Part shown: positions 1 through 8,125 of the stretch, piece by piece
Position numbering within the stretch: position 1 is the stretch's first letter
Layout of the letters: every line of letters begins with the position of its first letter
From: an uncultured Alphaproteobacteria bacterium
GTDB lineage: Bacteria > Pseudomonadota > Alphaproteobacteria > RF32 > CAG-239
DNA length: 64,000 bases
Reading direction: 5' to 3'
Assembly: GCA_934254915.1 (NCBI GenBank)
Contig: CAKQMH010000005.1
Span: 1-64,000 of the forward strand
Translations under genes and position numbers: made by a program
The notes under the pieces: generated by a model
What the model was told of the DNA's origin: nothing
Databases searched by the model: none
Seen by the model: the letters and a program-made list of their open reading frames with translations, nothing else

Positions 1-206
1 TGACCCATACTATCCAACAATGCGCTCAAGTCGCTAGCGCGGTTATTTAATGATTGTGCGGTGTAGTAGCTCGACGGGCTATCAATTGCCGAGTTAACTT
101 TTAAACCGGTTGAGAGGCGTTCCTGTGTCTGATCCATCAAACTTTGGGTGTTTTGAAGGGACAACAAATTGGTCCGCATGCTCGCTGTAAGTGAAATATC
201 TGCCAT
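1..206 (-). CDS. Flagellin, N-terminal part (cut by window edge)
   Basis: The first 68 residues of a flagellin, the filament subunit exported through the flagellar apparatus. The translated start (MADISLTASMRTNLLSLQNT) leads into the D0/D1 helix pattern with the RLSTGLKVNSA segment that is the hallmark of flagellin N-termini, followed by the conserved A/S-D-P/S-turn and the SLNNRASDL region. The start codon at 206 is preceded by GGAG at 214-217. The gene continues beyond position 1, so length and the variable centre are unknown. Its neighbour flbT is a flagellin mRNA regulator, which supports the call. Confidence 0.9.
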   Translation of the reverse strand, partial: MADISLTASMRTNLLSLQNTQSLMDQTQERLSTGLKVNSAIDSPSSYYTAQSLNNRASDLSALLDSMG

Positions 207-520
207 TTTCTTTCTCCAATACTGTGGAACACATAACTTGCGATCATCTTACTGACGATACAAGTTTATAGTATCATATTTTTTTACACATTTAAACTGT
301 TTTTTTCATAATAGTATGGTCATCAGGTGCGCGCACAAAAACTATTTTTCCGCCAAGCCGCAGAAAACAAGCACTTTGGCTCTATACTCCTGCGGGAGAC
401 ATAATTTTTATGCGTCTCCTTTATTTTTTATCCAAATATACTTTATACATTTGTTATGAATAAATTATTAACAAAAATGCCAAAAAGACTCGTAAAAGCA
501 TATATTTATCCAAAAATTAA
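207..520. other. Intergenic region between flagellin and flbT
   Basis: A 314-base AT-rich gap upstream of the flagellin gene and downstream of flbT. It must hold the flagellin promoter and untranslated leader (the target region expected for FlbT-type control), but I see no convincing sigma-54 or CtrA consensus. It contains one strong hairpin at 395-419 listed separately. No coding sequence is supported. Confidence 0.5.
395..429 (+). terminator. Terminator-like hairpin with T-tail on plus strand
   Basis: GGAGAC at 395-400 pairs with GTCTCC at 414-419, the stem extended by ATAA/TTAT with a small bulge, followed by TTTATTTTTT at 420-429. The T-tail is on the plus strand although both flanking genes run on the minus strand, so no annotated gene needs it. 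It could end an antisense or small RNA, or act as a leader structure in the flagellin-side transcript. Confidence 0.45.
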
Positions 521-922
521 TTACTTTATTGTGGTTTTCAAGGCTTCGCCGAACGATTCGTCCTCTTTTTTCATTAATTTGGCGGCATTTTTAATCGCGT
601 CATAGAAATTCGAGTTAATTATCGAGTCGGTAATCGGCGCGATAAAAGGAATCAGACTCGGGGCAGCTTTTTGCAAATCACGGGCGTATTCCAGATACAA
701 TTCCTGTAATTTTGGGTCGCCGCTCGACAAATACAATTGCTGAACCACAAAGTAAATACGCTTACTCGGGGTATTAGCCTCTTTTTCACGCATAATAAAT
801 TTCTCGCGCAAAATCGGGACATTGCCCTCAATATAAAAGCGAGTACGATCGCCGTCATTAGTAATCAGCGATTCACCGATGATGATGCTCTCATGCGGCT
901 TTAATTCAATTTTCAAAGGCAT
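521..922 (-). CDS. flbT: Flagellar biosynthesis repressor FlbT
   Basis: A 133-residue protein of the usual FlbT length. FlbT is an alphaproteobacterial post-transcriptional regulator that binds the 5' untranslated region of flagellin mRNA and promotes its decay until the hook is finished. The family pattern is visible: MPLKIELKPHE at the start, a VLREK-like LREKFIM block, then the TPSKRIYFVVQQLYL segment and a helical C-terminal half. GGAG precedes the start. It lies directly upstream of the flagellin gene on the same strand. No flaF gene, its usual partner, is seen in the window. Confidence 0.93.
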   Translation of the reverse strand: MPLKIELKPHESIIIGESLITNDGDRTRFYIEGNVPILREKFIMREKEANTPSKRIYFVVQQLYLSSGDPKLQELYLEYARDLQKAAPSLIPFIAPITDSIINSNFYDAIKNAAKLMKKEDESFGEALKTTIK

Positions 923-1051
923 TTCGTTTTCTCCTTGTGCCTAATGGGTTTTCTGCGCGTTATTATATAAGTGATTTTATATTTTGCAAATCTTTATTTT
1001 TTAGTGTAAACAATTGTCAATAATTAATGTTTTGAGGCTAAAGGATTTATC

Positions 1052-2872
1052 ATGCAGGAACCGCCGATTTATGCACTCAAGGGAGTGAGTCTGGCTTTTG
1101 GCACCAACCAGTTGTTTCGCGATGTGGAACTCTACATCAACCGCGGCGATAAGATATCGCTGGTCGGGCGTAACGGCTCGGGCAAATCAACCCTGCTCAA
1201 AGTTATTGCCGGCGAGATTGAACCGGATAACGGCGAAATTTTTATTCAGCCGGGGGTTAAGGTCGCTTATATGCCGCAAGATCCGGACCTGAGCAGCTAC
1301 GATTCGCTCAAACAAGTGGTGCTGGACGGGCTGCCCAACCATGGCAAAGGGCTGGAATATCAAGCGGATATTTGGATTGAGCAATTAGGCATTGCGGCAG
1401 CGCAAAACCCTAGTCAGGCTTCCGGCGGAGAACGGCGCAAAGCCGCTTTGGCGCGCGCTCTGGTTAATGAGCCGGATATTCTGTTGTTAGACGAACCGAC
1501 CAACCATCTGGATTTGCCGACTATCGAAAAACTGGAGAAGATTATTGCCTCGTTCAGCGGAGCGGTTATTCTGATTTCACACGACCGTCGTTTTTTGGAC
1601 AATACCTCGCGTACGACCTTTTGGCTTGATCGCGGGATGCTTCATCGTAACAACAAAGGCTTTAAGTTTTTTGAAGAATGGCAAGAACAAATCATTAATC
1701 AGGAAATCGCCGACCAACATAATCTTAACAAAAAAATTGAGGCCGAAACCGAATGGCTGCACAAAGGAGTTACCGCCAGACGCAAGCGCAATATGGGACG
1801 TTTGCGCAAGTTGCAGCAATTGCGGATTGAACGGCGCGAACAAATTAAACAAGTCGGCAACATCAATCTGACTGTCGAAGAAGGCGATTTTCGTTCCAAG
1901 CTGGTGATTGAGGCTAAACATATCGCCAAAGCTTTCGGCGAGCGCACGATTATTAAAGATTTTTCGACTCGCATAATCAAGGGCAACAAAATCGGCATTG
2001 TCGGTCCTAACGGTGCCGGTAAAACAACCCTGATTAAACTGCTGACCAAACGGCTTGAACCCGACAGCGGCACGGTGCGTATCGGCAAAAACCTTGAAGA
2101 GGCTTATTTTGACCAAAACCGCATGACGCTTAACCCTAAGAAAACACTGTGGCAGACGCTGTGCGACAAAGGCGACCATATTATGGTGCATGGGCATTAT
2201 CGCCATGTGGTGGCTTATTTAAAAGACTTTTTATTTAAGCCCGAACAAGCGCAATGTCCGGTAGCAGCATTATCCGGCGGTGAGAAAAATCGCCTGATGC
2301 TGGCAGTCGCTTTGGCGCAGCCATCAAACTTTTTGGTTTTGGACGAGCCAACCAATGACTTGGATATGGATACACTTGATTTGCTGCAGGAAGTTTTAGA
2401 CGACTATACCGGCACAATTTTGATTGTCAGCCACGACCGCGATTTTCTTGATCGGGTTGTAACATCGGTGATTTATATGAAAGGCGACGGCTCGGTCAGC
2501 GAATATGCCGGAAGTTACAGCGACCTGTTGGAAAAGCTCAAAGAACAGGGCAGCCCCTCCCCCGCCAAACCCAAAAGCACTACCAAGCCAAGCACGCCGG
2601 CAGCCGTACGCCCGACATCTGTCAGCCGCAAACTCAGCTATGCGCAACAACGCTTGCTGGATATTTTGCCGCAGGAGATTGAAAATCTGGCGGTTGAAAT
2701 TGCGCAAATTGAAGAAGAACTGGGCGATGCCACGCTTTACACCCAAAATCCGCAACGATTTGATGAATTGACCTCGACCCTGAGTGCCAAACAAAAGCTG
2801 AAGGAAGACAAGGAAAACCAGTGGTTGGAAATTCAGCTCAAAAAAGAAGAGTTGGAATCAGCGGCGGGTTGA
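1052..2872 (+). CDS. uup: ABC-F family ATPase, Uup-like
   Basis: A 606-residue soluble protein with two ABC ATPase cassettes and no membrane segment, the ABC-F layout of ribosome-associated ATPases. Cassette 1 has Walker A GRNGSGKST (about residue 40), signature ASGGERRKAALARAL and Walker B DILLLDEPTNHLD. Cassette 2 has Walker A GPNGAGKTT (about residue 330), signature LSGGEKNRLMLAVAL and FLVLDEPTNDLD. A basic linker lies between them. The Pro/Lys-rich linker followed by a coiled-coil C-terminal extension (about residues 495-606) is typical of Uup, which binds DNA/ribosomes. AAAGGA sits at a good distance before ATG 1052. Its last 15 bases overlap the convergent gene on the minus strand. Confidence 0.92.
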   Translation: MQEPPIYALKGVSLAFGTNQLFRDVELYINRGDKISLVGRNGSGKSTLLKVIAGEIEPDNGEIFIQPGVKVAYMPQDPDLSSYDSLKQVVLDGLPNHGKGLEYQADIWIEQLGIAAAQNPSQASGGERRKAALARALVNEPDILLLDEPTNHLDLPTIEKLEKIIASFSGAVILISHDRRFLDNTSRTTFWLDRGMLHRNNKGFKFFEEWQEQIINQEIADQHNLNKKIEAETEWLHKGVTARRKRNMGRLRKLQQLRIERREQIKQVGNINLTVEEGDFRSKLVIEAKHIAKAFGERTIIKDFSTRIIKGNKIGIVGPNGAGKTTLIKLLTKRLEPDSGTVRIGKNLEEAYFDQNRMTLNPKKTLWQTLCDKGDHIMVHGHYRHVVAYLKDFLFKPEQAQCPVAALSGGEKNRLMLAVALAQPSNFLVLDEPTNDLDMDTLDLLQEVLDDYTGTILIVSHDRDFLDRVVTSVIYMKGDGSVSEYAGSYSDLLEKLKEQGSPSPAKPKSTTKPSTPAAVRPTSVSRKLSYAQQRLLDILPQEIENLAVEIAQIEEELGDATLYTQNPQRFDELTSTLSAKQKLKEDKENQWLEIQLKKEELESAAG

Positions 2873-3820
2873 AAAACGCTGTTTAAGCTGCTGCCATAAA
2901 GAAAGATTTTCTTTGTGCGCTGTCGGATTTTGGCAGCGGCGGCGGACATTTTTAAGCATTTGGCGATAAGAAGAATTAAGCTGTTTAAGCGCCTGTTCAG
3001 CGGTTTGTCCCTGAGCCAAAGCCAGAGCATAGCGGTTTTCTTCGCGGCGAATTGCATCCGAACGCAAAACGCCGTGCCATTGCTCATGCAACAACAAAAA
3101 AGCTTTGCCTAATGAAGAATCATCGCCGAACTTGTCACGCACTTTAACCCCGCAGTCAAAAGCCGCAAAATGGCATGGTTTGGTGAATAACTTAAGTTCG
3201 GACGGCGAAAGCGCAACCTGATGTTGGGCGCAATAATCATTAAAATGGCGGCGGATATTCTGTAATTCGGCCGGCGAGGAAAAATCGAACCCCTGCTTGG
3301 CCCAAACATAGCCGCCGCGGTTGGCCATGCGGCTGGCATCATTGTTCGAAGTGGCCGTAACCTCCAAAACCGAAACATTGCTTCCCGAATTGCCCCAAGC
3401 TTTATCCTGCGCCCGCAGAAAAGCCTGCAGCTTGGCAATCATCAGGCGGCCGATACGGCTATTGCCCTTGCCCTGTTCGCGATAAAGATTTTCCAGTCGA
3501 ACAGTCAAAACCCCGTCATCATTAAAAAAACTTTGAGCGGCAATCAGGCTTTCTTTATCATTCGACAAGCGGGCTTGAATTTTCAGTCCGTAAAAAACAG
3601 CAAAGGCCGGATTTTCGCTTTCATTGGCCAGTGAAACCTGCAGGTATTCGGTTTTATAACCGGCTTCCGGATATTCCAGCGGCCACAAAGGCATAGCCTG
3701 CGGGGCGACTGAAGCAAAAAGGTCTTCAATCTCGCATTGGTCAACGCCGGAACGAGCCGACGGCTTAATTTGGGCCAGTTTTTGAGCGACCAAAGCGGCG
3801 GCGTTTTCCGATGTCGGCAT
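2858..3820 (-). CDS. Uncharacterised protein with GNAT-like region
   Basis: About 320 residues; the ATG at 3820 overlaps the TGA stop of the upstream gene (TGATG), so translation is probably coupled. The middle part, about residues 115-180, resembles a GNAT acetyltransferase fold: a GKGNSRIGRLMIAKL segment like motif A, a hydrophobic strand (VSVLEVTAT) and a GGYVWAKQGFDF segment like the end of such domains. The C-terminal 130 residues are Cys-containing, basic and unassigned. No signal peptide is seen. It is the last gene of a three-gene unit with an exported protein and an HAD-like protein. Substrate unknown; the GNAT assignment is an inference from pattern only. Confidence 0.6.
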   Translation of the reverse strand: MPTSENAAALVAQKLAQIKPSARSGVDQCEIEDLFASVAPQAMPLWPLEYPEAGYKTEYLQVSLANESENPAFAVFYGLKIQARLSNDKESLIAAQSFFNDDGVLTVRLENLYREQGKGNSRIGRLMIAKLQAFLRAQDKAWGNSGSNVSVLEVTATSNNDASRMANRGGYVWAKQGFDFSSPAELQNIRRHFNDYCAQHQVALSPSELKLFTKPCHFAAFDCGVKVRDKFGDDSSLGKAFLLLHEQWHGVLRSDAIRREENRYALALAQGQTAEQALKQLNSSYRQMLKNVRRRCQNPTAHKENLSLWQQLKQRFSTRR

Positions 3821-4356
3821 CAAGCGCGCCCTTCCAAAATGGCGTTAATTTTATAGGCATAGGGTCTAATCATCGCAACTTCCTGCGGGGTTATTCGTTC
3901 GGCATTAATCTGGCGTTCCTGTCCGGCAATAACCGTCTGCAGATTTTGCACGGTATTGGCATCAGAGCTGACCTGCCGCATAAGTTCGCGATTGGAATCA
4001 ATGGTATCAAGAATAAAAACGGTTTTAACCGCTGCTTTCAGGCGTTGCTCGACGTAGAAAAAACGATCAATGTTCCAGCCCTGATTAACAAACCAACGCC
4101 GCATATAAGGCGGGTAGACTTCCGCCGGTTTGCCGTTTGCCAGTGAGACCTGCTGCAATTCGTATTTGCCCATATCTTTACGGATAAAATCCGACCACAC
4201 CGCCAAAAATGAGTTAACCTCATCTGCCGTCAACGCTTCACCATATTTGGGACTGTTCAGATACGCCGAATAATTAAGTACCTGCGCCAAAGGCGTCGTA
4301 AGCACCACAAACAGGGCAACAAACGAAGAAACCAAAATTCCAAATTTTCTTTGCAT
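3820..4356 (-). CDS. Uncharacterised exported protein
   Basis: I choose the ATG at 4356 because GAGAGGG lies just before it; a GTG at 4389 would extend it and overlap the upstream gene by 7 bases. The 178-residue product begins MQRKFGILVSSFVALFVVL, a signal peptide or single N-terminal anchor, followed by a soluble domain with YPPYMRRWFVNQGWNIDRFF in the centre and a helical C-terminus. I do not recognise a family. It is sandwiched between the HAD-like gene (26 bases upstream) and the GNAT-like gene (stop/start overlap), implying one transcript. Confidence 0.65.
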   Translation of the reverse strand: MQRKFGILVSSFVALFVVLTTPLAQVLNYSAYLNSPKYGEALTADEVNSFLAVWSDFIRKDMGKYELQQVSLANGKPAEVYPPYMRRWFVNQGWNIDRFFYVEQRLKAAVKTVFILDTIDSNRELMRQVSSDANTVQNLQTVIAGQERQINAERITPQEVAMIRPYAYKINAILEGRA

Positions 4357-4382
4357 TTTCCCTCTCTTTAACGAGGTTAAAA

Positions 4383-5243
4383 CTACCACCGCAAATTGGA
4401 AATTACATATTGCGGCGAAACATCAAAATTGGCTGCCAATTCTCTGGTTTTGGCAACATCGGGGATGTAGCCTTCGCCAAGATAGTTGACATGAACGCCT
4501 TTAGATATAAGCGCCGAATCAAAGCCCAAAATCGTTGCGCCCTTGATATCGGTAGCCAGATTATCGCCAATTACCAAAACATTGCCGGCCTCGCTCAACG
4601 CGCTCAGGCAATAATTAAACATTGCGGCATCAGGCTTGCCAAGAGTGATAATACGCCCGCCCATAACCGCGTATTGTTCGGCAACCGCACCGGGTGCCAA
4701 ACAAATTTTGCCGTCCTTGTAGCCGGAAGTATCATTGCCGGCACAGACAAACGGCAATCCAAGACTAACCGCATGTTCCAACATCGGCAGATATTTTTCA
4801 ATCGTATCCGCAGCGTCTGCCGCCTCGCCCATATAAAGGAAATGAGCATTTTCGATATTAGCGACCATCGTATAGTCCAAACCGTCAAAAACACCGGTAT
4901 CCGCAGTGCTGCCCAACCGGTAATAATTATTGCCGATAGCGGCATAATCACCGCTGCGGGCTTTAAGTTTATAGTGCAGAACTTCGCCGGCAGTCATAAC
5001 ACAGGCAAATGCGGAAGGATTAATACCGCCGTCACGCAACATTTGTGCCAAAGCGGCAACACGATAAGCCGTATTGGACAGCAGAATCACATTTTTGCCG
5101 TTTTCAAACAAATGATTTACAGCAGCAACCGCAGACGGCAACAAGCCGCTGCCTTCGGTCAAAACTCCGTTAAACCCTAATATAAAAGTATCATAGTTGT
5201 CGGCAATCTTGGCAAGATTAACAACCGGTTTTATCATTTTCAT
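4383..5243 (-). CDS. HAD-superfamily class IIA protein lacking the catalytic aspartates
   Basis: A 286-residue protein with the layout of HAD class IIA phosphatases of the TIGR01459 type common in Alphaproteobacteria. Motif II (VILLSNTA, about residue 53), the cap domain, motif III lysine (LGKPDAAMF, about residue 203) and motif IV acidic loop (VIGDNLATDIKGA, about residue 227) are intact. Motif I, normally DxDG with the phosphoryl-accepting Asp, reads LGFNGVL: residue 23 is Gly and residue 25 is Asn (codons GGG and AAC read directly at 5177-5169). Such a protein cannot use the usual aspartyl-phosphate mechanism, so it is likely a binding or regulatory pseudo-enzyme. First gene of a three-gene unit. 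Confidence 0.8.
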   Translation of the reverse strand: MKMIKPVVNLAKIADNYDTFILGFNGVLTEGSGLLPSAVAAVNHLFENGKNVILLSNTAYRVAALAQMLRDGGINPSAFACVMTAGEVLHYKLKARSGDYAAIGNNYYRLGSTADTGVFDGLDYTMVANIENAHFLYMGEAADAADTIEKYLPMLEHAVSLGLPFVCAGNDTSGYKDGKICLAPGAVAEQYAVMGGRIITLGKPDAAMFNYCLSALSEAGNVLVIGDNLATDIKGATILGFDSALISKGVHVNYLGEGYIPDVAKTRELAANFDVSPQYVISNLRW

Positions 5244-5376
5244 AACATTTAATTCCTAAAACGGCCTATGCTCGTTAATTTTGACGGAATTGTACCAAAT
5301 AAATGGTATTCTGACAAGAAAATTATGTATTTTTGCGCTAAAAAAATTGCCGAAACAAGCTGTTCCGGCGATTTTC

Positions 5377-6591
5377 TTAATTTTGTTTAACGGCCTGATA
5401 TTTTTGCAAAGCCTGCGGAAACGGCTTTAGCACCCGCGCTAAAACGCCTTTAAGCTCCGAAATGCAGACACCATAATTGGTTATGGCCACTCCGGCTTCT
5501 TCACAGCGGCTGATACGCGACAGCATTTCCCGCCGGTTGTTCATACAGCCACCGCACTGCACAACCAAAGAATATTGCGCTAAATCTGAGGGAAAATCAT
5601 GACCGGCGACATGGTCGATCTGCAGTTTTTTGCCGGTTTTGTTCAGCAGCCACCGCGGAATTTTAACCCGCCCAATATCATCTTCCACCGCATGATGCGT
5701 GCAAGACTCGGCAATCAAAACTTTATCGCCATCGCGCAGACGACTGATAGCCGCCGCGCCTTCGACCAGTTTGACAATATCGCCTTTGAGTCTGGCAAAC
5801 AAAATGGAAAACGTGGTACACGGAATATCAGTCGGTGTGTTGTCGACCATAAAATCAACCACTTGCGAATCGCAAACCACCAGTGCCGGCGGAGTTTTGC
5901 AATCAGCCAACACCAAAGGATAATCATTTTCCTTTACCACCGTGACATATTGGTTATTATCCAGACAATCGCGCAAAGCCTGAACCTGCGGCAAAATCAA
6001 ACGGCCTTTGGGCGCTTCATAGTCTATCGGCACAATCATAATCACATGCGCATGCTCCGAGGCCAAATCGCCCAACAGCGGCGGCTGATTAATAAAATCT
6101 TCGGGACAAACTTTCAGCAAAGCGGTTTTCAGTTGTCCCAAAACTTTATCCCGCGAGGACAAATCAGTGGAATTAACCGCAATCCCGTCATCGGAGGTGA
6201 TATTATATTTATCGGCCTGATTATAAATTTTAAGCAACGGAATATTGCGCTTGGCGGCTTCGGTGATAATTTCCTGCTCAAAATCACCGATAAAGTCGCC
6301 CTCACAAATCAGCAGAACGATATCGGCCCGCTCAAAAACCTGACGGGTTTTGGCAATACGCCTACTGCCAAGTCCGGTATCATCCCCCAAGCCGGCCGTA
6401 TCGAGCCAAACTACCGGACCAAGCGGCAATAACTCCTGTGTTTTTTCCACGATATCGGTAGTCGTACCGGCTTGCGGCGAAGTTATGGCGACATCCTGCC
6501 CGGCCACGAGGTTTAAGAAGCTTGATTTGCCGGAATTTACCCGCCCCATTAAGGCAAGGTGTAAACGCATTGATTTGGGTGAAGTTTCCAT
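5377..6591 (-). CDS. hydF: [FeFe]-hydrogenase maturation GTPase HydF
   Basis: A 404-residue HydF, the scaffold that assembles the 2Fe subcluster and delivers it to [FeFe]-hydrogenase together with HydE and HydG. Domain order is right: GTPase domain with P-loop GRVNSGKSS (about residue 15), TTTD switch, DTAG and NQADK; dimerisation domain; then the cluster domain with ESCTHHA, DDIGRVKIPRWL and VVQCGGCMNN, giving the three conserved Cys ligands. The usual His before the CxxC pair is Gln here. AGGAGAAAATC precedes ATG 6591. The gene is the promoter-distal member of tatD-tcdA-hydF, 10 bases after tcdA. HydE, HydG and the hydrogenase are not in this window. Confidence 0.93.
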   Translation of the reverse strand: METSPKSMRLHLALMGRVNSGKSSFLNLVAGQDVAITSPQAGTTTDIVEKTQELLPLGPVVWLDTAGLGDDTGLGSRRIAKTRQVFERADIVLLICEGDFIGDFEQEIITEAAKRNIPLLKIYNQADKYNITSDDGIAVNSTDLSSRDKVLGQLKTALLKVCPEDFINQPPLLGDLASEHAHVIMIVPIDYEAPKGRLILPQVQALRDCLDNNQYVTVVKENDYPLVLADCKTPPALVVCDSQVVDFMVDNTPTDIPCTTFSILFARLKGDIVKLVEGAAAISRLRDGDKVLIAESCTHHAVEDDIGRVKIPRWLLNKTGKKLQIDHVAGHDFPSDLAQYSLVVQCGGCMNNRREMLSRISRCEEAGVAITNYGVCISELKGVLARVLKPFPQALQKYQAVKQN

Positions 6592-6601
6592 TGATTTTCT
6601 C

Positions 6602-7345
6602 CTAGTGACGATAACCGGATAAGGTTAAAATAACCTGATTAGCCAAGGTCAGCCCGAAAATAGCGGTAATTGTCGGCAAAGACCCCATCGTATGGCGCTG
6701 ACGCCCGTTGTCGGGAATATTGCCGCTCAGCTGCAACGCGGTTTCCGGCAGCGCGGTCTGCTCATCAGAATAAACGCAGTTGATTTGGCGGATATCAACC
6801 CCGCGTTTGCGCAGGCGCTTACGAATAAACTTGGCCAACCCGCAATTACGGCTGGTGCTTAAAGCCCCGAATTTAATATGCGAAGGATCAGTTTTCAGCG
6901 CCGCGCCCATGGACGAAACAAACGGGATCGAGTGCTGATACAAAGCTTCCATCAAACAGCATTTAGGGTTAAGAGCATCAATGGCATCGACCACAAAATC
7001 CAACCGGCGGTTAAGCAATTCGGGAATAGTGTCGGCATTAACAAACGTATCTAAAATCTCGACCCGGCAAGCCGGATTAATATCCAGAACCCGCTGCCGC
7101 GCAACCTCAATTTTTTTGCGCCCGATAGTCGAGTATAGCGCCAAGAGCTGGCGGTTTAGGTTAGAAATTTCAAAAACATCGAAGTCGACCAAAATCAAAT
7201 GTCCAATACCGGAGCGGGCTAAGGCTTCCAAAGCATAACCGCCGACGGCACCCATGCCGACCACCATAACCGTCGCCTGCTGCAAACGATTGATACCGTC
7301 GTCGCCCAACAACATTCTTGTGCGTTGTAAATTATCTGTTTCCAT
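6602..7345 (-). CDS. tcdA: tRNA threonylcarbamoyladenosine dehydratase
   Basis: A 247-residue ThiF/E1-like enzyme (TcdA, formerly YgdL/CsdL) that cyclises t6A37 in ANN-decoding tRNAs using ATP. The N-terminal Rossmann glycine motif GMGAVGGYALEALARSGIG (about residues 30-50) is followed by VDFDVFEISNLNRQ, the E1-type nucleotide region with the conserved Arg-Gln, and the LDFVVDAIDAL segment. GAALKTDPSHI and the RKRLRKRG block are typical of TcdA rather than MoeB. Start at 7345 has AAAGG upstream. It overlaps the end of tatD by 14 bases and is followed by hydF. Confidence 0.9.
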   Translation of the reverse strand: METDNLQRTRMLLGDDGINRLQQATVMVVGMGAVGGYALEALARSGIGHLILVDFDVFEISNLNRQLLALYSTIGRKKIEVARQRVLDINPACRVEILDTFVNADTIPELLNRRLDFVVDAIDALNPKCCLMEALYQHSIPFVSSMGAALKTDPSHIKFGALSTSRNCGLAKFIRKRLRKRGVDIRQINCVYSDEQTALPETALQLSGNIPDNGRQRHTMGSLPTITAIFGLTLANQVILTLSGYRH

Positions 7346-8081
7346 TGATTAACCTTTGTGAATTAGTCGCAATTTGTTTTCCTAAAATATTTTCATCTTC
7401 ACCGCGAACGGCAGCAATTTGCTTCAGCAGCTGCGGCAAATATGACGGATTGCTTTCCCCGCCTTTGGTCAGAGGCTGATACGGGCCGTCGCTTTCCAAC
7501 AAAATCCGTTCGGCCGGAACTTGCGCCGCCACCGCGGCAAAATGCTTGGAGCGAACCGAACCTTGGGAAAACGATAAATAAGCACCATTTTTCAGCGCAA
7601 ACTCAGCCGCTTCTTGGGCGGCGGCAAATGAATGCCATACCCACGGCAGTGACTTCAAATCACGAACGAACTCCGGCAGCCACATCTCAGCTTTCAGCAG
7701 GTGAACCGACAACGGACGGTTCAGCTCGCGGGCAAGGGCGATTTGCGCGGCGAAAACTTCTTTTTGTGGCTGCGGGGCAGGATTTTTTAATCTGTCCAGC
7801 CCGACCTCTCCGACCCAAGCCTGCGGGTTTTGTATCAGCAGCACCCGTAATTTTTCTTCCCAATCAGCCGGCAAGTCTGCAATATACCACGGATGAACCC
7901 CGAAAGCCGGAATAATTTCTGAATATTTCGCGGCTAAGGCGGCAACATCGCGCCAATCCTGCGGACGAGAAGAAACACACACCATTTGGATCACCCCGCA
8001 GGTTTGAGCCGCGCGGATGATTTGCGGTGTACTGTTTGACTTATAGTCTTGCAAATGAATGTGGGTGTCGATAAATTGCAT
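7332..8081 (-). CDS. TatD family metal-dependent hydrolase/DNase
   Basis: A 249-residue TIM-barrel protein of the TatD family, metal-dependent 3'-5' exonucleases implicated in DNA repair. It has the N-terminal metal motif DTHIHLQD (residues 5-12), VHPW (GVHPWYIADLP), GEVGLDRL with the bridging Glu, SVHLLKA, WHSFAAA and LLESDGP with the final Asp. A few positions diverge from canonical TatD (for example a Trp-rich HSF region), so substrate could differ. It is the first gene of the tatD-tcdA-hydF unit and is divergent from alr, sharing the 45-base gap as promoter space. Confidence 0.88.
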   Translation of the reverse strand: MQFIDTHIHLQDYKSNSTPQIIRAAQTCGVIQMVCVSSRPQDWRDVAALAAKYSEIIPAFGVHPWYIADLPADWEEKLRVLLIQNPQAWVGEVGLDRLKNPAPQPQKEVFAAQIALARELNRPLSVHLLKAEMWLPEFVRDLKSLPWVWHSFAAAQEAAEFALKNGAYLSFSQGSVRSKHFAAVAAQVPAERILLESDGPYQPLTKGGESNPSYLPQLLKQIAAVRGEDENILGKQIATNSQRLINGNR

Positions 8082-8125
8082 TTAAAAAGTTTGCCTCGTA
8101 AAATTTTGTAGGATTGTATGAAAAG

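Noticed and set aside
4356..4389. GTG at 4389 as the start of the exported protein gene
   Set aside because: ATG 4356 has a good ribosome binding site and begins directly with the hydrophobic signal, while the extension overlaps the upstream gene.
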